Source: Isoetes taiwanensis (Eukaryota; Streptophyta; Lycopodiopsida; Isoetales; Isoetaceae). From it: 64,000 nt of DNA. The stretch spans positions 9,118,934-9,182,933 of the forward strand of contig JAJEKV010000022.1 in NCBI GenBank assembly GCA_021234155.1. The letters run 5' to 3'. The notes under the pieces were generated by a model, which was given only the letters and a program-made list of their open reading frames with translations, made no database searches and was not told the origin of the DNA. Positions within the stretch are counted from its first letter, which is position 1. Each line of letters begins with the position of its first letter. The position numbers and the translations under genes are program-made. This document shows positions 13,560 through 26,760 of the stretch, piece after piece.

Positions 13560-14310
13560 CGCCCACTTAGCAAAGTCCTTCACGAACTTTACGTAGTATC
13601 CGCCAAGAAAGCTTCTTATACGCCACATTCCTTGGAGCTGGCCAATCAACTATTGCCTCAATCTTAGATGGATCTGTGGAGATTCCCTCGGATGTTACTA
13701 CATGCCCCAAGTACTCCACCCGGCACATTTGAAAGTGGCACTTAGAGAGCTTCCCATACAACCAGATGGCGTCTCAACTTCTCCAACACTTTCACGAGGT
13801 CTGACAATGCTCTTCAAGGGACTTGCTGTAGATTAGGATGTCGTCGAAAGACAATAACAAACTCATCCAAAAGTCTCACGAAGATATGGTTCATGAGGCA
13901 TATAAGCGTTCGGGGAGCGTTCGACAATCAAAGGGCATTACTATAAACTCAAAATGACCATCTGGCGTTACGAAAGCGGTCTTATGGATGTCCTCTTCCT
14001 TTATTCTTATCTGATGGTATCGATCTTAAATCAATCTTAGAGAATACCTTTGCTCCTTGTAGCTGATCCATTAGGTCATCAGCCCTTGGCAATGCATACT
14101 TATTCTTTATCGTGCGCTTATTGGTGGCGATAGTCTATGCACATTCTTAAGCTCCCATCTTTCTTCTTGACAAAGAGTATAGGTGCTCAGAAAGGAGACA
14201 CACACTTGCTCTTATAAATCAAGCTCGAGCAATTCTGCGGTTGTTTCTTGAGCTCAGTCAACTCACGGGATGCTCATTCTATATGGCGCCTTCTTGGTCG
14301 GGAAGCCATC
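13560..14310 (-). pseudogene. Ty3 reverse transcriptase
   Basis: In order on the minus strand: KKAPYRMSIPRV near 14300, [14 protein letters not shown] near 14170-14130, [21 protein letters not shown] near 14090-14030 (including the first catalytic Asp region), TPDGHFEF near 13960, and, in the frame 13761-13567, KCHFQMCRVEYLGHVVTSEGI and the start of the connection domain. The YVDD box should lie near 13850, where the sequence (plus-strand ...TCGTCGAAAGACA...) is frame-shifted; I see FDDIL-like residues only. Family assignment is secure; activity is not possible. Confidence 0.85.
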
Positions 14311-14960
14311 AGGAACCAATGTGATCTCACATTCCACACCCTATAAGGTGGCGGTGCCGGATTTCATCAGGAAATACATCCCTGATTCTGAAATGAGTCT
14401 TGCTATTTGCAGGCAGGTGATTTCCCTTTTGTCACTTCCATCACTTTGCACGGCTCAAGCGATTCCATCCTCAAGATGTAATCCACCTTATTCCTTTCTA
14501 TACTCTTCCTTATTTTGCTTCAAAGAAATACTTTGCATGGGGATTCTAGCTTCTTACCTTTCACTATCAACTTGCTGCCGTGCAGTGCTGAGTCATGGAG
14601 ACTTCATTCCGGTGGCAATCAATCATGGCTTTGGCTGGCTTCAAAATTCCATTCCCACTATAAGATCATACCTTCCAATATCCATGACTTACGCTCCCAT
14701 CGACCCATTTGGCCCCACTAAAGGTCTATGTCAAAGGTGATCCCTCCTCCCTTAGTGTCTTAGAATGGGCTTGGTTTACCATAACTCTTGGCCTTGGCTT
14801 AGACTTCAATACCTTGTTCTTCATTAGAGCTGACCAATCTAGGAGATGCAAAATTATGAGAGCTACTGTATCTATAGGGACTACATAAGGATTACTATCT
14901 ATGATCCCATCGGCCAATGACGGTTGGTTGATTCTCTATCTCATCGACTCAATGTTTGCA
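14311..14960 (-). pseudogene. Ty3 protease / gag-pol linker region, degenerate
   Basis: The minus-strand frame 14917-14726 and following fragments occupy the place of the aspartic protease. The motif expected there (DSGATxxF) is not cleanly readable, only a displaced ...LLDWSALMKNKVL segment. Assigned by position between gag and RT. Confidence 0.45.
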
Positions 14961-15039
14961 CATATGTGACACTCACCATCTATGAAGTCGTGGCCCTCCT
15001 GGCTGTTCATCGTCCTCGTAAAGCCACGTTGGGGAGTCC

Positions 15040-16160
15040 CAATCAAGGATTACGCAAAAAATATTTGCATAATGAATGGACAATCATGTAATCTGTGATA
15101 CCACTTTTGGAAGCACACGAAGCATAACTTCTTCTCAATGCATTCTGTCTCTTTTCCTTGTGGTATGCAGGAGGCGGCTTAAAAGCACTTCCCACGATGC
15201 ATTACGTGGAAACTACGGTCCCCAAAAGCTTTGCTCTTATCCTTACCTTCTTTGGCTCCACGATGGTGTAGGCTATTTGATTGCTTCTACGATATTGTCC
15301 ACGATCGCCACGAACTCTTACCCCGAAGGGTTATTTGCTTCTCTGCTTTGGAGTTCTTTGGTGCCTCTTCAAACTTATAGCTTTATCTTGGCCCTGCAAG
15401 CTGACCTTGGGTTGATTTCTCTAACAAGCCTCTTGATATTCTTTGTTCAACCCCTCAATATAGGTGTCCCCTTTGCTTGCCTTTCACGATACTCGGGACA
15501 TGAAGTCTAAGTCTCATGAATTCTTGGTATACTTAGCCAGCGATAAGGTACCACGATTCAACACAATAAAGCTGGCGAATCTGTCTACTAGTATGAGACC
15601 TCGGCACATAGTGCTAGCGGAAAGCCTTCTTTGAAGGTCTTAAACACGCAATTATTCCTCTTGACTTGTTGGACTTAGCATATCCCTTCCACCGGATCCT
15701 TGCGGTCCAATAAGGTTAATTTGTAACAACTTTCCCTATGTCCTTGTCTTTCATCAGAGTATGAGTTGCCAAATTCTTCCATTTCATCGACCATGCTTGA
15801 CCTCCATGCACGATCTGTCTTTCCACAGCCGGCCCGACTTCCTTGTCTTCCACACATTGCTCATAGCACTATCCACCTTTTACGATAGTCATCCGTCTTT
15901 CTTGCCCTTTTTCTTGCCTTAGGTGTGTCGGACTCCTTTGTCGGACTATTTGTCGATCCTTTGGAAGAACTATCGATGGTTTGGAACTAGATGATGATGG
16001 ACTCTGGTTCTCCTTCTTAGTCTCTTGTCCACGGCGTTGCGTGGTTGCCCTCCCTTCTGCTTTGAGGGACCGTCACCACGGAACACAAGGTGGGGCGGAG
16101 GACCATCTTCTGATGCATTCATGAGAGGTGTCGCCCGGTTGATGAGGTGTTGCATCGATT
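15040..16160 (-). pseudogene. Ty3 gag with zinc knuckle
   Basis: Near 15150-15060 the minus strand reads LCFVCFQKWYHRLHDCPF, a CCHC-like nucleocapsid knuckle with one extra residue between the second Cys and the His. Upstream, fragments such as EFMRLRL and the frame 16155-15970 (MQHLINRATPLM...) fit the capsid and N-terminal parts. Gag packages the RNA into virus-like particles. The limits are approximate because the frame is interrupted several times. Confidence 0.6.
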
Positions 16161-19100
16161 CCTCATCTGTACCAACCTTGCATTAAGCGCCTCGGTGACA
16201 TATCTGCTCAAAGTCTTCTGCTCTCTGCCGAACAAGTTCCTTGGTACCCAATTGCGTGGTGGGGTCTTTGGTCCTGAGACCACGCACTTGAGTTCCTTCT
16301 TTGCAAGTATTGGTCATTATCACGTGTTATTAAGTTAGGCAATGATCATTATTGCTTACAATTAAATTGTTGTTAGCCACAAAAGAAATCATATGAAAAC
16401 TTCATTTTATAGGTTAACATCATAGTAGTACATTAATATAGGAATACATTTAATAGACTTCATGATAATACTTAAGAAAAATTACAATATACTTAGATCT
16501 TATGAGACAATTCTTCCATCAATGATGTGGCTTGAAGAAGTTCTTGATTTTCTTGTATCTTTGTGCCCTTTCCCATGTTACTGCCGATGATGCGGCCGTG
16601 ACCCTCCCTCTAATGCTCTTGCCACTGTGGTGCTGGTAGTTAAGTGCGATTGCGCTACCAGCGACAAGTGCGCATCTACGAGGTGGCCCTGCGAAGTCGG
16701 GGGCGTGAAGTGCTCTTTGCTCTCTTAAAGAGTATAACATGGTCCATTAGACACATCTATCTTGGCGTGATGCCTAAACCCTGTAAAGCTATAAGGGCGC
16801 CAGCGATTCTTCACCTCTTGGGCTGAACTCCTTGTGAAAGACTATCATCGACCTTGGCTAAGGGCGGGAAGATAGTACACGAGTGATTTACCCCTATGTG
16901 GCCCGTGGCTCGGTGCCTCTCTGCCCATTTTTGCTTGACGATATCTATTCTTTGTAAGATCTTACGTGGTCCCTCCACATTGTTCTGCGTTTTTCTAGAT
17001 TAATGCTACTAGATGCCTCGCGCATGCTCTGGAAGCGGAGGGTGGTGGCTCGAACTTGGGCCCTTTCGGCTTGTACAACTGCTTTGGATCTCTGAAATTC
17101 CTCCTCACGGAATGTCGGGTTCTTTATTCTTGAAACATCGCGCCTTATCTGCTTTGGTATGCTTGGATATCGACATGGTTTCCCCTAGCGTAGGAATGTG
17201 GCTCGGCTACCTCCCTCGGGATCTCGATAGGGTAGTCGATGAAGTCGCTTCCTGTTCTGTGCCATTAGTCCTAGGAGCTCGTCTATCTGAGGGTTCTCCT
17301 CTTGGCAATAGGGAAGGTTAAGGGCGTCGGTGGCGAATATATACTCTTCTCGAGTCAATGATCAGGGGTGGGGCCGTGATACCTATTGGCGGTTGAAGTC
17401 TCGCCTTAGCCCCTCGTGTTCTTTGAGCTATCGCCTCTCCATCCTTCTTGCCTCGCTTATCTCCCATCTTGGGTTCTCTTCCTCTTCTTCCTCATAGTCA
17501 CCTTTCGTCTGCGGTCTAGGTGCTTACGATGTAGAGCCATGGTATTAAGTATTCTATTTGTTTTCGATCTCGAGGGATACCTATCTGGCGAGCCGAGTGT
17601 CGAGAGGAGCTAAATCAAGGGTTGAATGGAATGGCTCGCTGGTTGGTTATTTGCTCTATCTTTGCATGAATAAGGCTAAAAGGCTGCTTTGGTTTGAGGC
17701 ATTACCTATGCCTATGATGCTTACGAGGTCATGTAGTGCGGCATGTTTACGGTTCTATCCCACAACCTACTCTTGCCCTGGATCCCCACCTATGGCTTGG
17801 GCAAGGGTGTCTAGGAGACCCATTTCCCCCCCTAGGTGGCAAGTGACCTCCGGGTAAAATGGTGATCATATTGACAAATGATGTCGGTGTAGTAAGGAGT
17901 TACAGTTGGGGTGGCGTGGAGATCAAAGAGATGATCAAAGACATGAAAGGCTTGCTTTCGGCCGGGGAAAATCGCAGAATGTGATTGGAATCGTGTACCA
18001 TCTAACAAAGTTTGATGGTGCCATTGGCGAAGATGGCGTGAAGAGAGGAAAAAAAATGGTGATGGAAATAAGTAGGGAGCTAGAAAATGCCAAAGGGGTG
18101 GGAGCACTTTTGATGGGGAAAATGACAAATGAGGCCCCTTTTTTATAGACTAGGGGTGCCTCGGGTTAAGGTGCACAAAAGGTTCTTGATGGGAAAGACT
18201 CCAAATCTATGGCCTTGGGTGTCCAATTGAGCTACCATGAAGTGCAATTCTAAACAAAACAAGGCAAGAAACACTACATGGCGGTTTGTTGGGTCAAATT
18301 CGGTCAAGCTAGGCAAGTTAAAATCCCGGGGTGGCGTCAGCGGATGGGGTCTGCGTCCTTGGTATGCGCATTTGTGTGACGGGGACCCGATTCGGGTTAT
18401 TTCAACCTTTAGGAAAAATTTTAGGGTGTTAGAAGATGCTAATATGACTTTCTAGCATGATTCTGACTTAATTAGCAACTTTATTACTTAATTTGGACAT
18501 GAATTAGCTAAAATTTGGAAATCGGGTGGCGTCAGCGGATGGGGTCTGCGTCCTTGGCCTTGAGCGCATTATTTGACGGGGACCGATTCCGGTTCCCTTT
18601 TAAAAAATTTTCTAATTTCCTTTTTCCTATTTAATTACTTAAACATGTTTTTACACCTACTTTATATTTATTGCACAATTTTACACAAAACTTTATATTT
18701 ATAGGAAAATAATTACATTAGTTTGACAAAATTGCATCCTCAAGGCGTTCCTTTGCGGATCGCGGCAGCATAAGTGGATGTCCTTGGGCATGAGGGGTCA
18801 CCCTCTTGGCGTGGATATGAGAGGTTCCTTCCTCAAACAATTTGGGTGAGCTTCGGCCTCGTGACTTGCAACACCCACAGGAGTTGTAAGGGGCGTCACC
18901 CTATAGTCGGTGGCGTACTCCGCCATCACCTCCCATAAAGCGGCTCAAGCGGCCTTCCTATCGGGAGATTAGTGCCTTTGTTGAAAGTGCTTAATCTCGA
19001 AAAAACTTCAGTCGTGGGGAATTGGGTCCATGGTGGACCTTTTTGGGCTTCTTCCGTGGCGTGGCGGCTTGGGCTGGTTCTTTGGCGGCGGCCCCCTCCT

Positions 19101-20340
19101 CCTTGTCCATTGGGCGTTCTGCGGCAATACCAATCATTATACCTCGTCCATAGGCGAAGGTATTCTTAGTATACCTTGCCTTGGCCTGGTAAAAGCGGTC
19201 CTCCTTCAAAGGCGAAGGCTTCGCTTCGCCCATATACGCTTCTTTACCACCTTAGGTGGCTCAGACCCCTGGATAAGGTGGTCTTGGTTCCCTGCCCCTT
19301 CCTCTGTTCTTCTTCCTCCTCCTCCCTTCTTCCACTGCTCCTCCTCCGTGAGGCTCCTCGATGGCAGCCGGTTGGTGAGGGACCGTCGTTTTTCTTTTGT
19401 CCTCGCTCCTGCCGCCTCGGCTCCTCCTCCGCTCCCTCTTCCTCCTTGCTTGCCCCTCTCCTCGGCCACTCGGTGACCTTCTCCTTGCCCTTTTTCTTGG
19501 GCAGAGGCCAGCCGATCCACTGGCTGCTTTGGGCTGCTCCTCCTCTGCTCTTCCCGCCGGATTATGCGGCGCGTAGAAGTGGCCCGTCGTCGGTTCTTTG
19601 CGTTCCTGCCGGGGGGGCTGCTCGGCATCGTGATAGGTGCCGTCGGCTGCACAGCTTCTTTGGTAGGGGAAGCTCCTCTTCCCCCCTTCTTGGGTGGGAG
19701 GTGCTCGGGATCTTCTTCACATGGCGTCCCGTTGCTAGGTTAAGCCATCGAGGGTGTGGGGCTGTGTCACGGCTTCTGTAGGTCTGTTTGGTCTGGCCAT
19801 ACTTAGCGGTCTAGAAAGCGGGTGGGGATAGGCTGGTCAGAGAGAGGTGGAGGTGTAGGGTTGGAGAGAAAATGAGTGTCGAGGGGGATATTTAAGAGGA
19901 GGGTCCCTTAGAATATTCTCCTATCATCATTACCCTATTTATTAGCCCCCTTATTAATTGCACCCTATTTAATAGTTATTTAATTATTAAAATATATACT
20001 AAAATTCGTATTATACTTGTAATTTTCAATTTTCCTAATGGTTTGAGGTGTTAATTATGGATTTCGCCATTTTCACTGGGTCTCCGATTGGCATGATTCT
20101 TGACCCATTTTAGGTGAAATTTGATCAGATGCATAATTTTCACTTCAAATTTACTAGAAGATGAGTTTGACTCACTCAACCCTTCGTCTAACACTTAACC
20201 TAAATCGACCCACTACCAGGAGAAAAATTTTTTTCCCCATTTCCTTGGTTCAGTGGTGGAAATGTTCATTTCACACCTCTATAGGCCTGTTAGACTACTT
20301 CATGGTTATAGTCGATTGCTAGTTCTTGGTCAACCAAGAA
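16161..20340 (-). other. Long Ty3 leader region between PBS and gag
   Basis: About 4.2 kb, far longer than a usual leader. It holds AT-rich stretches (16350-16500, 18600-18720, 19930-20250), a pair of direct repeats near 18.3-18.6 kb, and a GC-rich block (18990-19780). Minus-strand frames in that block (19652-19206 and 19233-18991) encode Arg/Lys/Pro-rich sequence without a recognised domain. It could be an extra ORF, a captured host fragment or a nested insertion. No target duplication for a nested element was seen. Confidence 0.5.
18328..18600. repeat. Direct repeat pair inside the Ty3 leader
   Basis: A segment starting GGGTGGCGTCAGCGGATGGG occurs at 18328 and again at 18534 (206 bp apart). 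The following 35-40 bases also match, including the GACGGGGACC motif. Function unknown; it could be a remnant of tandem leader repeats. Confidence 0.8.
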
Positions 20341-20356
20341 CATGGCTCTGATACCA
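20341..20356 (-). other. Primer binding site, initiator tRNA-Met
   Basis: The minus strand reads TGGTATCAGAGCCATG one base inside the 5' LTR end. TGGTATCAGAGC is the standard plant LTR-retrotransposon sequence complementary to the 3' end of initiator tRNA-Met. Confidence 0.95.
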
Positions 20357-20357
20357 T

Positions 20358-21963
20358 TGTGGCGTTCCCCTGCTAAACATCGGGCCCGGCCCGTATACCG
20401 GCAATCCCCCATCGGCTCGGCAACGCGCATGGGCCCGCCGTCTACCCGCACTCTCGGGGTAACTCTTAGTGCGGGGGGAGCTTCTGAAAGGTGTCTTGCG
20501 CCCTTCCCCTATGGGCTCCTATAACGGCCAGGCGATAACGCGTCGAGAACTAAGCGTAAAACATACACAAATACTACCTCGGAGGGTAGTGCATGGCACA
20601 TAAACCAATGCATAGATGATAATCACAAACCATAAAAGGGGAGAGCTCCTACCGGCTCGGACTTCGTAGGAGGGTGGCCCGGCTAGGCCTCAAGATAGAA
20701 GCGGTAGAGTCATGGCAATGGCGAGGGCTGGCATAAAACAATGGCTAGGGTTGACCACTCCATCCGCCCCTCTGTGCATGCTGCGGATGGGCTGGAATCG
20801 GGCTCGGCGGGACTCTAGCCTTGGGATCATGTAATCCCATGGCATCACCCGCCGGGACTACTCGAGGTTGCATCTCCCGGTCCCGATGAGGCGGGGAAGG
20901 TTGCATCTCCCCTTCGAGGGTCTAGAGGTGCCGTGGCGGCTAGAAATCGATGGCGACACGATTAGTACCCGGTGAACCCCCAAAGCGCGAGCCAAGCCAT
21001 CTTGCGCTCTCGAGGAGAACAACACCATTGCCCGGGAGGTGTCGGACCCATGCCGGCCCACCAGTGACCGACCATAAGCCCTAGCCCACTATGGGATCCC
21101 GAAGCCCCACTCGGCGGGGATCCTCCCTCCACTTCCCTCTAGCCCGTTCTGCAGTGTGAGTATTATCATAGCCTCAATAGCTTTGGTGGGCTCATGCATA
21201 CCTGAGCTAGCTAATAGGAACTAAAGGGATCTACTCTAGGAACATACTACCTATGGCCCTAGGTCTCTACCCCCCTTCCCAATACAAGAGGAGCAAACAT
21301 GATCAACCATCAACATATAATCATCACATCATGAGAATAATCATAAGAAGAACATCTTAACCTAATCATACAAATCTAACTAATAGTTAGGGTTCCTTGA
21401 TTAGGGTTCAAGATGTTGAATATAGACTCTAGGATGGCTCTACTCTAGATACAAGATACTAGCATATACGGAATGCTAATTCGGATAAGCTATCACAACT
21501 ACTATCCTACATACACGCTCACGATGCTCTCCCTCGGATCAGGGCCTCCATAGTCGTCGACTCACAATTTGTTGTTCCTCCTCCAAGAGCGGGTCTACCC
21601 TGGGGCTGCTACACGACCTATGCCCTGTGAGCGATGTTGAAAGCGGGGTTTCGAACAAGTAGGTGAGTCTCTCAGGTGCTAGAGGCTGGAAAGAGGTCTA
21701 GGGTTAGGGTTTATGCCTATATAAGTTAGGTCCACCTAGGATGCCACGTGGCACCAATCGGGTGAGTCCTGCGTGGCGGTGCCCCAATAGGTTAAGGCCA
21801 CATGGATAATGGCTTAACCTATGGTTGGCTAAGTTATGAGAATAACTTGGCCATGCCCCCTAGTGCCACCCTTATGGTATACAAGGCTATGAATGATAGA
21901 CTTGTATAGTGACGGATCCAGGAATATACGTATTTATAGCGTATATCCCCCTGGACCGTCACA
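20358..21963 (-). repeat. 5' LTR of the Ty3 element
   Basis: 1606 bp, paired with 9046-10688. Read on the minus strand it starts TGTGACGGTCCAGG at 21963 and ends GCCACA at 20358, next to the PBS. As the 5' LTR it should contain the promoter; a confident TATA box was not assigned. Confidence 0.95.
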
Positions 21964-22517
21964 ATAAGATGATGCAAGAAGTTGCAGAATTTAAAAGGGA
22001 AATGAGAGAGGAATTTGAGATGTTCAAGCAGGGATTCCCTTCTATTGTAGAGCAGACCAGCGATATTGGTGTAGAAGATCATAGCAATGACATGTTACAA
22101 GTGAAAAGTCAGCTGGCAGCATATATTGAAGAGCAAGAAAGGAAGGAAAAAGCTCTGAATCTTAGAATCATAGGGCTGTCGGAAGATTTGAAGAAAACCA
22201 ACGAAACAATGAGGTCTTTTTGCAGACAAGAGCTCCAAATAGATGATGCTGATATTATGGAAGCATTCCGGGTTGGGAAGCCTAACAACAGGGATAGACA
22301 TATCATAGTAAAGTTTCGATCCAGGGAAGATAAGATCAATGTGTTAAAGAAGAAGTCCATGTTGAAAGGGAAAAAGATATGGATAAATGACGATCTTACT
22401 AAGCTCAATTTGTAAAAGTATAAAGAAGCGAGTGCGGTATTTCGGGAAGCCAAGCAAGATGGCAAAAAAGTTTTTTGGCGTCGTGGGAAGGTGGTAATTG
22501 AACAGGAAGCTGCATAG
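21964..22517 (+). pseudogene. LINE copy 2 ORF1, 3' part (coiled coil and RNA-binding domain)
   Basis: This continues the frame broken by the Ty3 insertion; its first five bases are the right target duplication. Residues first form a charged helix (MMQEVAEFKREMREEFEMF), then the L1 ORF1-type domain: EKALNLRIIGLSED, then IMEAFRVGKPN and DRHIIVKFRSREDK. An in-frame TAA at 22413-22415 interrupts the protein, but the same frame continues coding-like (YKEASAVFREAKQDGKK) to the real end at 22515-22517. The RIIG...IIVKF arrangement is the RRM-like RNA-binding fold of L1-type ORF1 proteins, which coat the LINE RNA. Confidence 0.8.
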
Positions 22518-22538
22518 GAATTCGACACCACCAGGATT

Positions 22539-24884
22539 ATGTGTTGGAATATAAACAGTTTAAATGCAACTAAAGTGAATATGATGGGAGATATTCTGGA
22601 ACAAGTAGATTTAATTTTCTTTTTAGAGACATGTGAGAGTGAAGAGCGCGGGGCTTTGGACATTGCAGGTTTTGATCTGGTACATTCTGTGTGGAATTAC
22701 AAACATTGGAGACTGAAGGGTCATGGTGGCATTGCATGTTATGTGAGGCAGAAAATGAAGCATTTGGTAAAGTTAGTGCAGGGGCATGGATCTAAACAAC
22801 ATATATGGGTTGAAATAGCTAGGCATAGAGGAAGGGTCCTTTTAGCGGGGATGTTATTTCCCCCACCTTGAATCCCCGGTCTACAATGGTGGAGTGCTTG
22901 ACAGGGATGATCCCTTTTTTGAATTGGAACAAGATGTTCTTAAATTATTGTCTCAGGGGGAAACACTTCTTATGGGAGACTTTAATGGGCATATTGGGAA
23001 TAGACGACAATTGCAAATCTGAAGGAGCACCTATATGGATGGAAATGATTGATGCAAGCGAATTAATGCAAAGTGGGTGGAATAGAGTTTCCGGATGGAA
23101 TAAGGTGGCCTACCCCTCAAGGTAATCATCTTCTCGGTATGTGCGCGGATTAGACATGGTAATATATAATGGTGTACATAGGTATCCAAATCTGAGGGAA
23201 GCTCACATGTAGAGGGGCGGTGTGGTTGATCTAGTAATAGCAAGACCACAGTTTATGGAGCAGATTGTAGATTTTGTGATTGGGGATGAAAGACCTGAAT
23301 CTGATCATGTGCCCATTGTCATCTCTTTACGAGTTAGCAAATATGAGATTTTTAGGAAAGCTGCTAATGATGGCCAAAAAAAAATTATCATGCGTTTTAA
23401 TAAGGCTGATAAATATAAATCCATTTGTGAAGCGAAAGCAGCAAGCATAGTTTGGCCTAATAAGGCAGAGAACATTAGTGCATTGCTTAGTACTATGGTA
23501 CTGGAGGCTGCTAATAAATGCTATGTATCCCATAGAAAGTTGAAAGGCCTGCCATGTAATAGCTGGTTTGATGATGAATGTAAGATGAAGAGACAGGAGT
23601 TTAAAACAGCAAAGGGGGATGATAAAAAGTTGGTTAAGAGAGAATATATGAAAATGGTGAAATCAAAGAAGAAGAAATTTCTATATGAAAGGCACTTGCA
23701 AATGATGGGCGAGTTGCTTCAGGAGCCTAAGAGATTTTGGAATCGAATCAAACCGAAACTAAAACACTGTGTTGTGTTAGGGAGGGAAGAATTACTGGAT
23801 TATATATCTAGATTGTATCACATCCCAGGTATAGAGGACAATGTGTTAGTGCAGTATATGACTGATGGGGGTTGGGAGTTCATGTTGGAGGATGTACAAG
23901 AAGGTTTGCAAACATTAGCAAATGGGAATGCTGCAGACACATTGGGGTTAGTAGCAGAGGTGTTTAAATGGGTAGGTTCGAAAACTCATGAGATTCTTTG
24001 GAAATTAATGAACGCAGTCTTGAGAGAGGGCTTTCCACACAGTTGGCAAGTAAACAGAGTTATGGTAAGCAGTAAAATGGGGGTTAAACAGGGCTGCCCC
24101 ATGTCCCCTACTTTGTTTGGATTGTTTATAGACCAGCTTGAAGATTGGGTAGAACAGCTTGGAGGAGATGGTATGGGCCTGGGATGCTATTCATTGCACA
24201 TGTGCAAAGTGCAAATGGATATGCATGAGGAAAGCTTGCCTACGATTGCCATGGATGCAACGAGGTCCAAAGGATGGTACTTGGATGTTCAGGCTTGGAT
24301 GAAAAAATGGGGACTGGAATGTAATGATTTACATAATCAGCGTGGTGATATTAGGGTTTGGGTACAGGAACATATGATTATGAGATCGTGGTGTGTCCCA
24401 GAAGTGAAGAAAACATATTATAAACAGTCCATTAATCCTTCTCTTCAACGGCCAGAATATTTGAGCGAAGGGATATCAGTGAAGTGTAGGGATGCAATTA
24501 GTAGACTAAGGCTCAGCTCATATAGATTGGGAGTGGAAGTGGGTAGTGGAGCAACATACCTCATGAGCTCAGGATATGTAGGCTATGCGATATGGGAGAA
24601 ATTGAAGATGAGGCACATGTTCTCTTGCGCTGTCCACATATGCAGGTCCTCGCCGCAAGTACCACATTAATTGTAATGATTTGGTTGCATTTTTTGGTCT
24701 TTCGGGAAAAATCACAGGCCATTTTATAATTGAAATGATGGAACACAGGAATAATGTGCTAAAGGTTATTGATGGCGATGAGAATGTGGGGGATGAGGGG
24801 GAGAGCTCTGGTACATTTCTTTCTGAAGATGCATTAGAGGATATTTTTTATAATGTTGAATGTACAGTTTTGAACGTCTCATAG
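22539..24884 (+). pseudogene. LINE copy 2 ORF2: AP endonuclease, deleted RT, zinc finger
   Basis: 22539 on gives the endonuclease start, CWNINSL, with the catalytic Glu region FFLETCES. After a frameshift at about 22860, LLMGDFNGHIG (22966-22998) carries the GDFN motif. Then VVDLVIARPQF and SDHVPIVIS (near 23305) supply the C-terminal catalytic Asp-His. The RT is badly reduced: the frame passes directly from FPHSWQVNRV to GVKQGCPMSPTLFGLFID (24079-24132), losing the fingers and first palm motifs. Shortly after that it jumps to the thumb, losing the YADD box. The C-terminal finger CRLCDMGEIEDEAHVLLRC (24577-24633, another frame) matches copy 1. The final frame 24681-24884 is acidic. Not active. 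Confidence 0.85.
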
Positions 24885-24928
24885 ACCCGGTGGTCTGCAG
24901 ACGTATTATCTATATATTTCATTTCATT

Positions 24929-25910
<982 letters not shown>

Positions 25911-26160
25911 GTATAACTTAACTGTCCAAATCCGGTACTGACAACAAATTAATTGCCGTGGCGGTCACATTCGTATGGACTCATTATGGAGTGTACGAAA
26001 TTGAATATCTCGAACTCGAAATTCAAGGTGAGTAGGATATGTTATATTAAGGTGATTTATTTCTTTGAAGGGTCTATCTTGTGCACCACAATATAGATAA
26101 AAAACATAAGTAATAAAACAAATAGATCTAAGTTGGTAACTTAATTAAAAAAAAAAAAGA

Positions 26161-26262
26161 CACGTCGGTATACAGATTGGCGTCGTTATAGACGTCGTTT
26201 AACGACTATTACAGGGCGTCGTTTGCGGCGTCACGGCGTCGTTAACGGCGTCGTAACTTTAT
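26161..26262. repeat. Left subterminal ACGTCG/GGCGTCG repeat array
   Basis: At least eight occurrences of CGTCG or CGACG within 100 bp (GGCGTCG, GACGTCG, TAACGAC, GGCGTCA). Matches in motif and spacing the right end of the same element. Confidence 0.7.
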
Positions 26263-26629
26263 CGTAAAGCAGAGCGGCTTTTCGCGCCTATTTTTTTGGT
26301 TCTAAGCGGTGGAGGAGGCGTTTTTAGGTGGCGATTTTTGGCGGATCATTCTTGCGGTCCTTTCCAAGCTTCAAGCAAGCATCCAAAGGTATTTCAATGG
26401 ATCAATCAACTCTATTTTTGAATTAGGCTTGTTGTTTGATAGATTTAGGGCTTCTTGTTTTTTCTTGTTTGTTTTCAATCCATCCCATTTCTATCCTCCT
26501 CTTCTTTCCATCCTTGTTTTTCTTCAATCCATTTCGCCTCTTCTTAGTATGAATCGAATCCTCCTCCTTCTTCTTCCAATCTTCTTCCAATCATTGGTTT
26601 TTTCCTTCTAATCTTCCGTTCTTCCAATC

Positions 26630-26760
26630 TTCTATTCATTTTCTTCTTCTTCTTCTTCATCACTTTCTCATTCTATTCAATCTTTCTTTCCTATCTCCCC
26701 TTTCTTCTTCTTCTTCTTCTATTTCTTCTTCTTCTTCCTCTTCTATTTTTTTTTCCATGG
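26630..26760 (+). repeat. CTT/TTC-rich simple sequence
   Basis: Runs of CTT and TTC trinucleotides interspersed with T tracts. Pyrimidine-rich and not coding. Confidence 0.8.

Larger units (their letters stand above)
9046..21963 (-). mobile_element. Ty3/gypsy chromovirus-type LTR retrotransposon, 12.9 kb, decayed
   Basis: A complete but inactive element in minus orientation. From its own 5' end: 5' LTR (21963-20358), PBS for initiator tRNA-Met, a leader of about 4 kb, gag, protease, RT, RNase H, integrase with a chromodomain, a polypurine tract, and the 3' LTR (10688-9046). LTRs begin TGTGACGG and end CCACA (left copy CGTCACA on its outer edge), with ATAAG duplicated on both sides. The pol order RT-RNH-IN places it in Ty3/gypsy; the chromodomain after integrase marks a chromovirus. 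Every coding domain is broken by frameshifts or stops. The host site is ORF1 of a LINE. Confidence 0.95.

Noticed and set aside
19030-19781. Plus-strand ORFs of 148 and 201 codons inside the Ty3 leader
   Set aside because: They are antisense to the element and rich in Pro/Leu/Ser from pyrimidine-rich DNA; no domain is visible.
26083-26095. CACCACAATATAG as the left end of the CACTA-like element
   Set aside because: Only loosely like CACTACAAAATTA, and the adjacent bases do not match the right flank (TCT), so the left end was left open.
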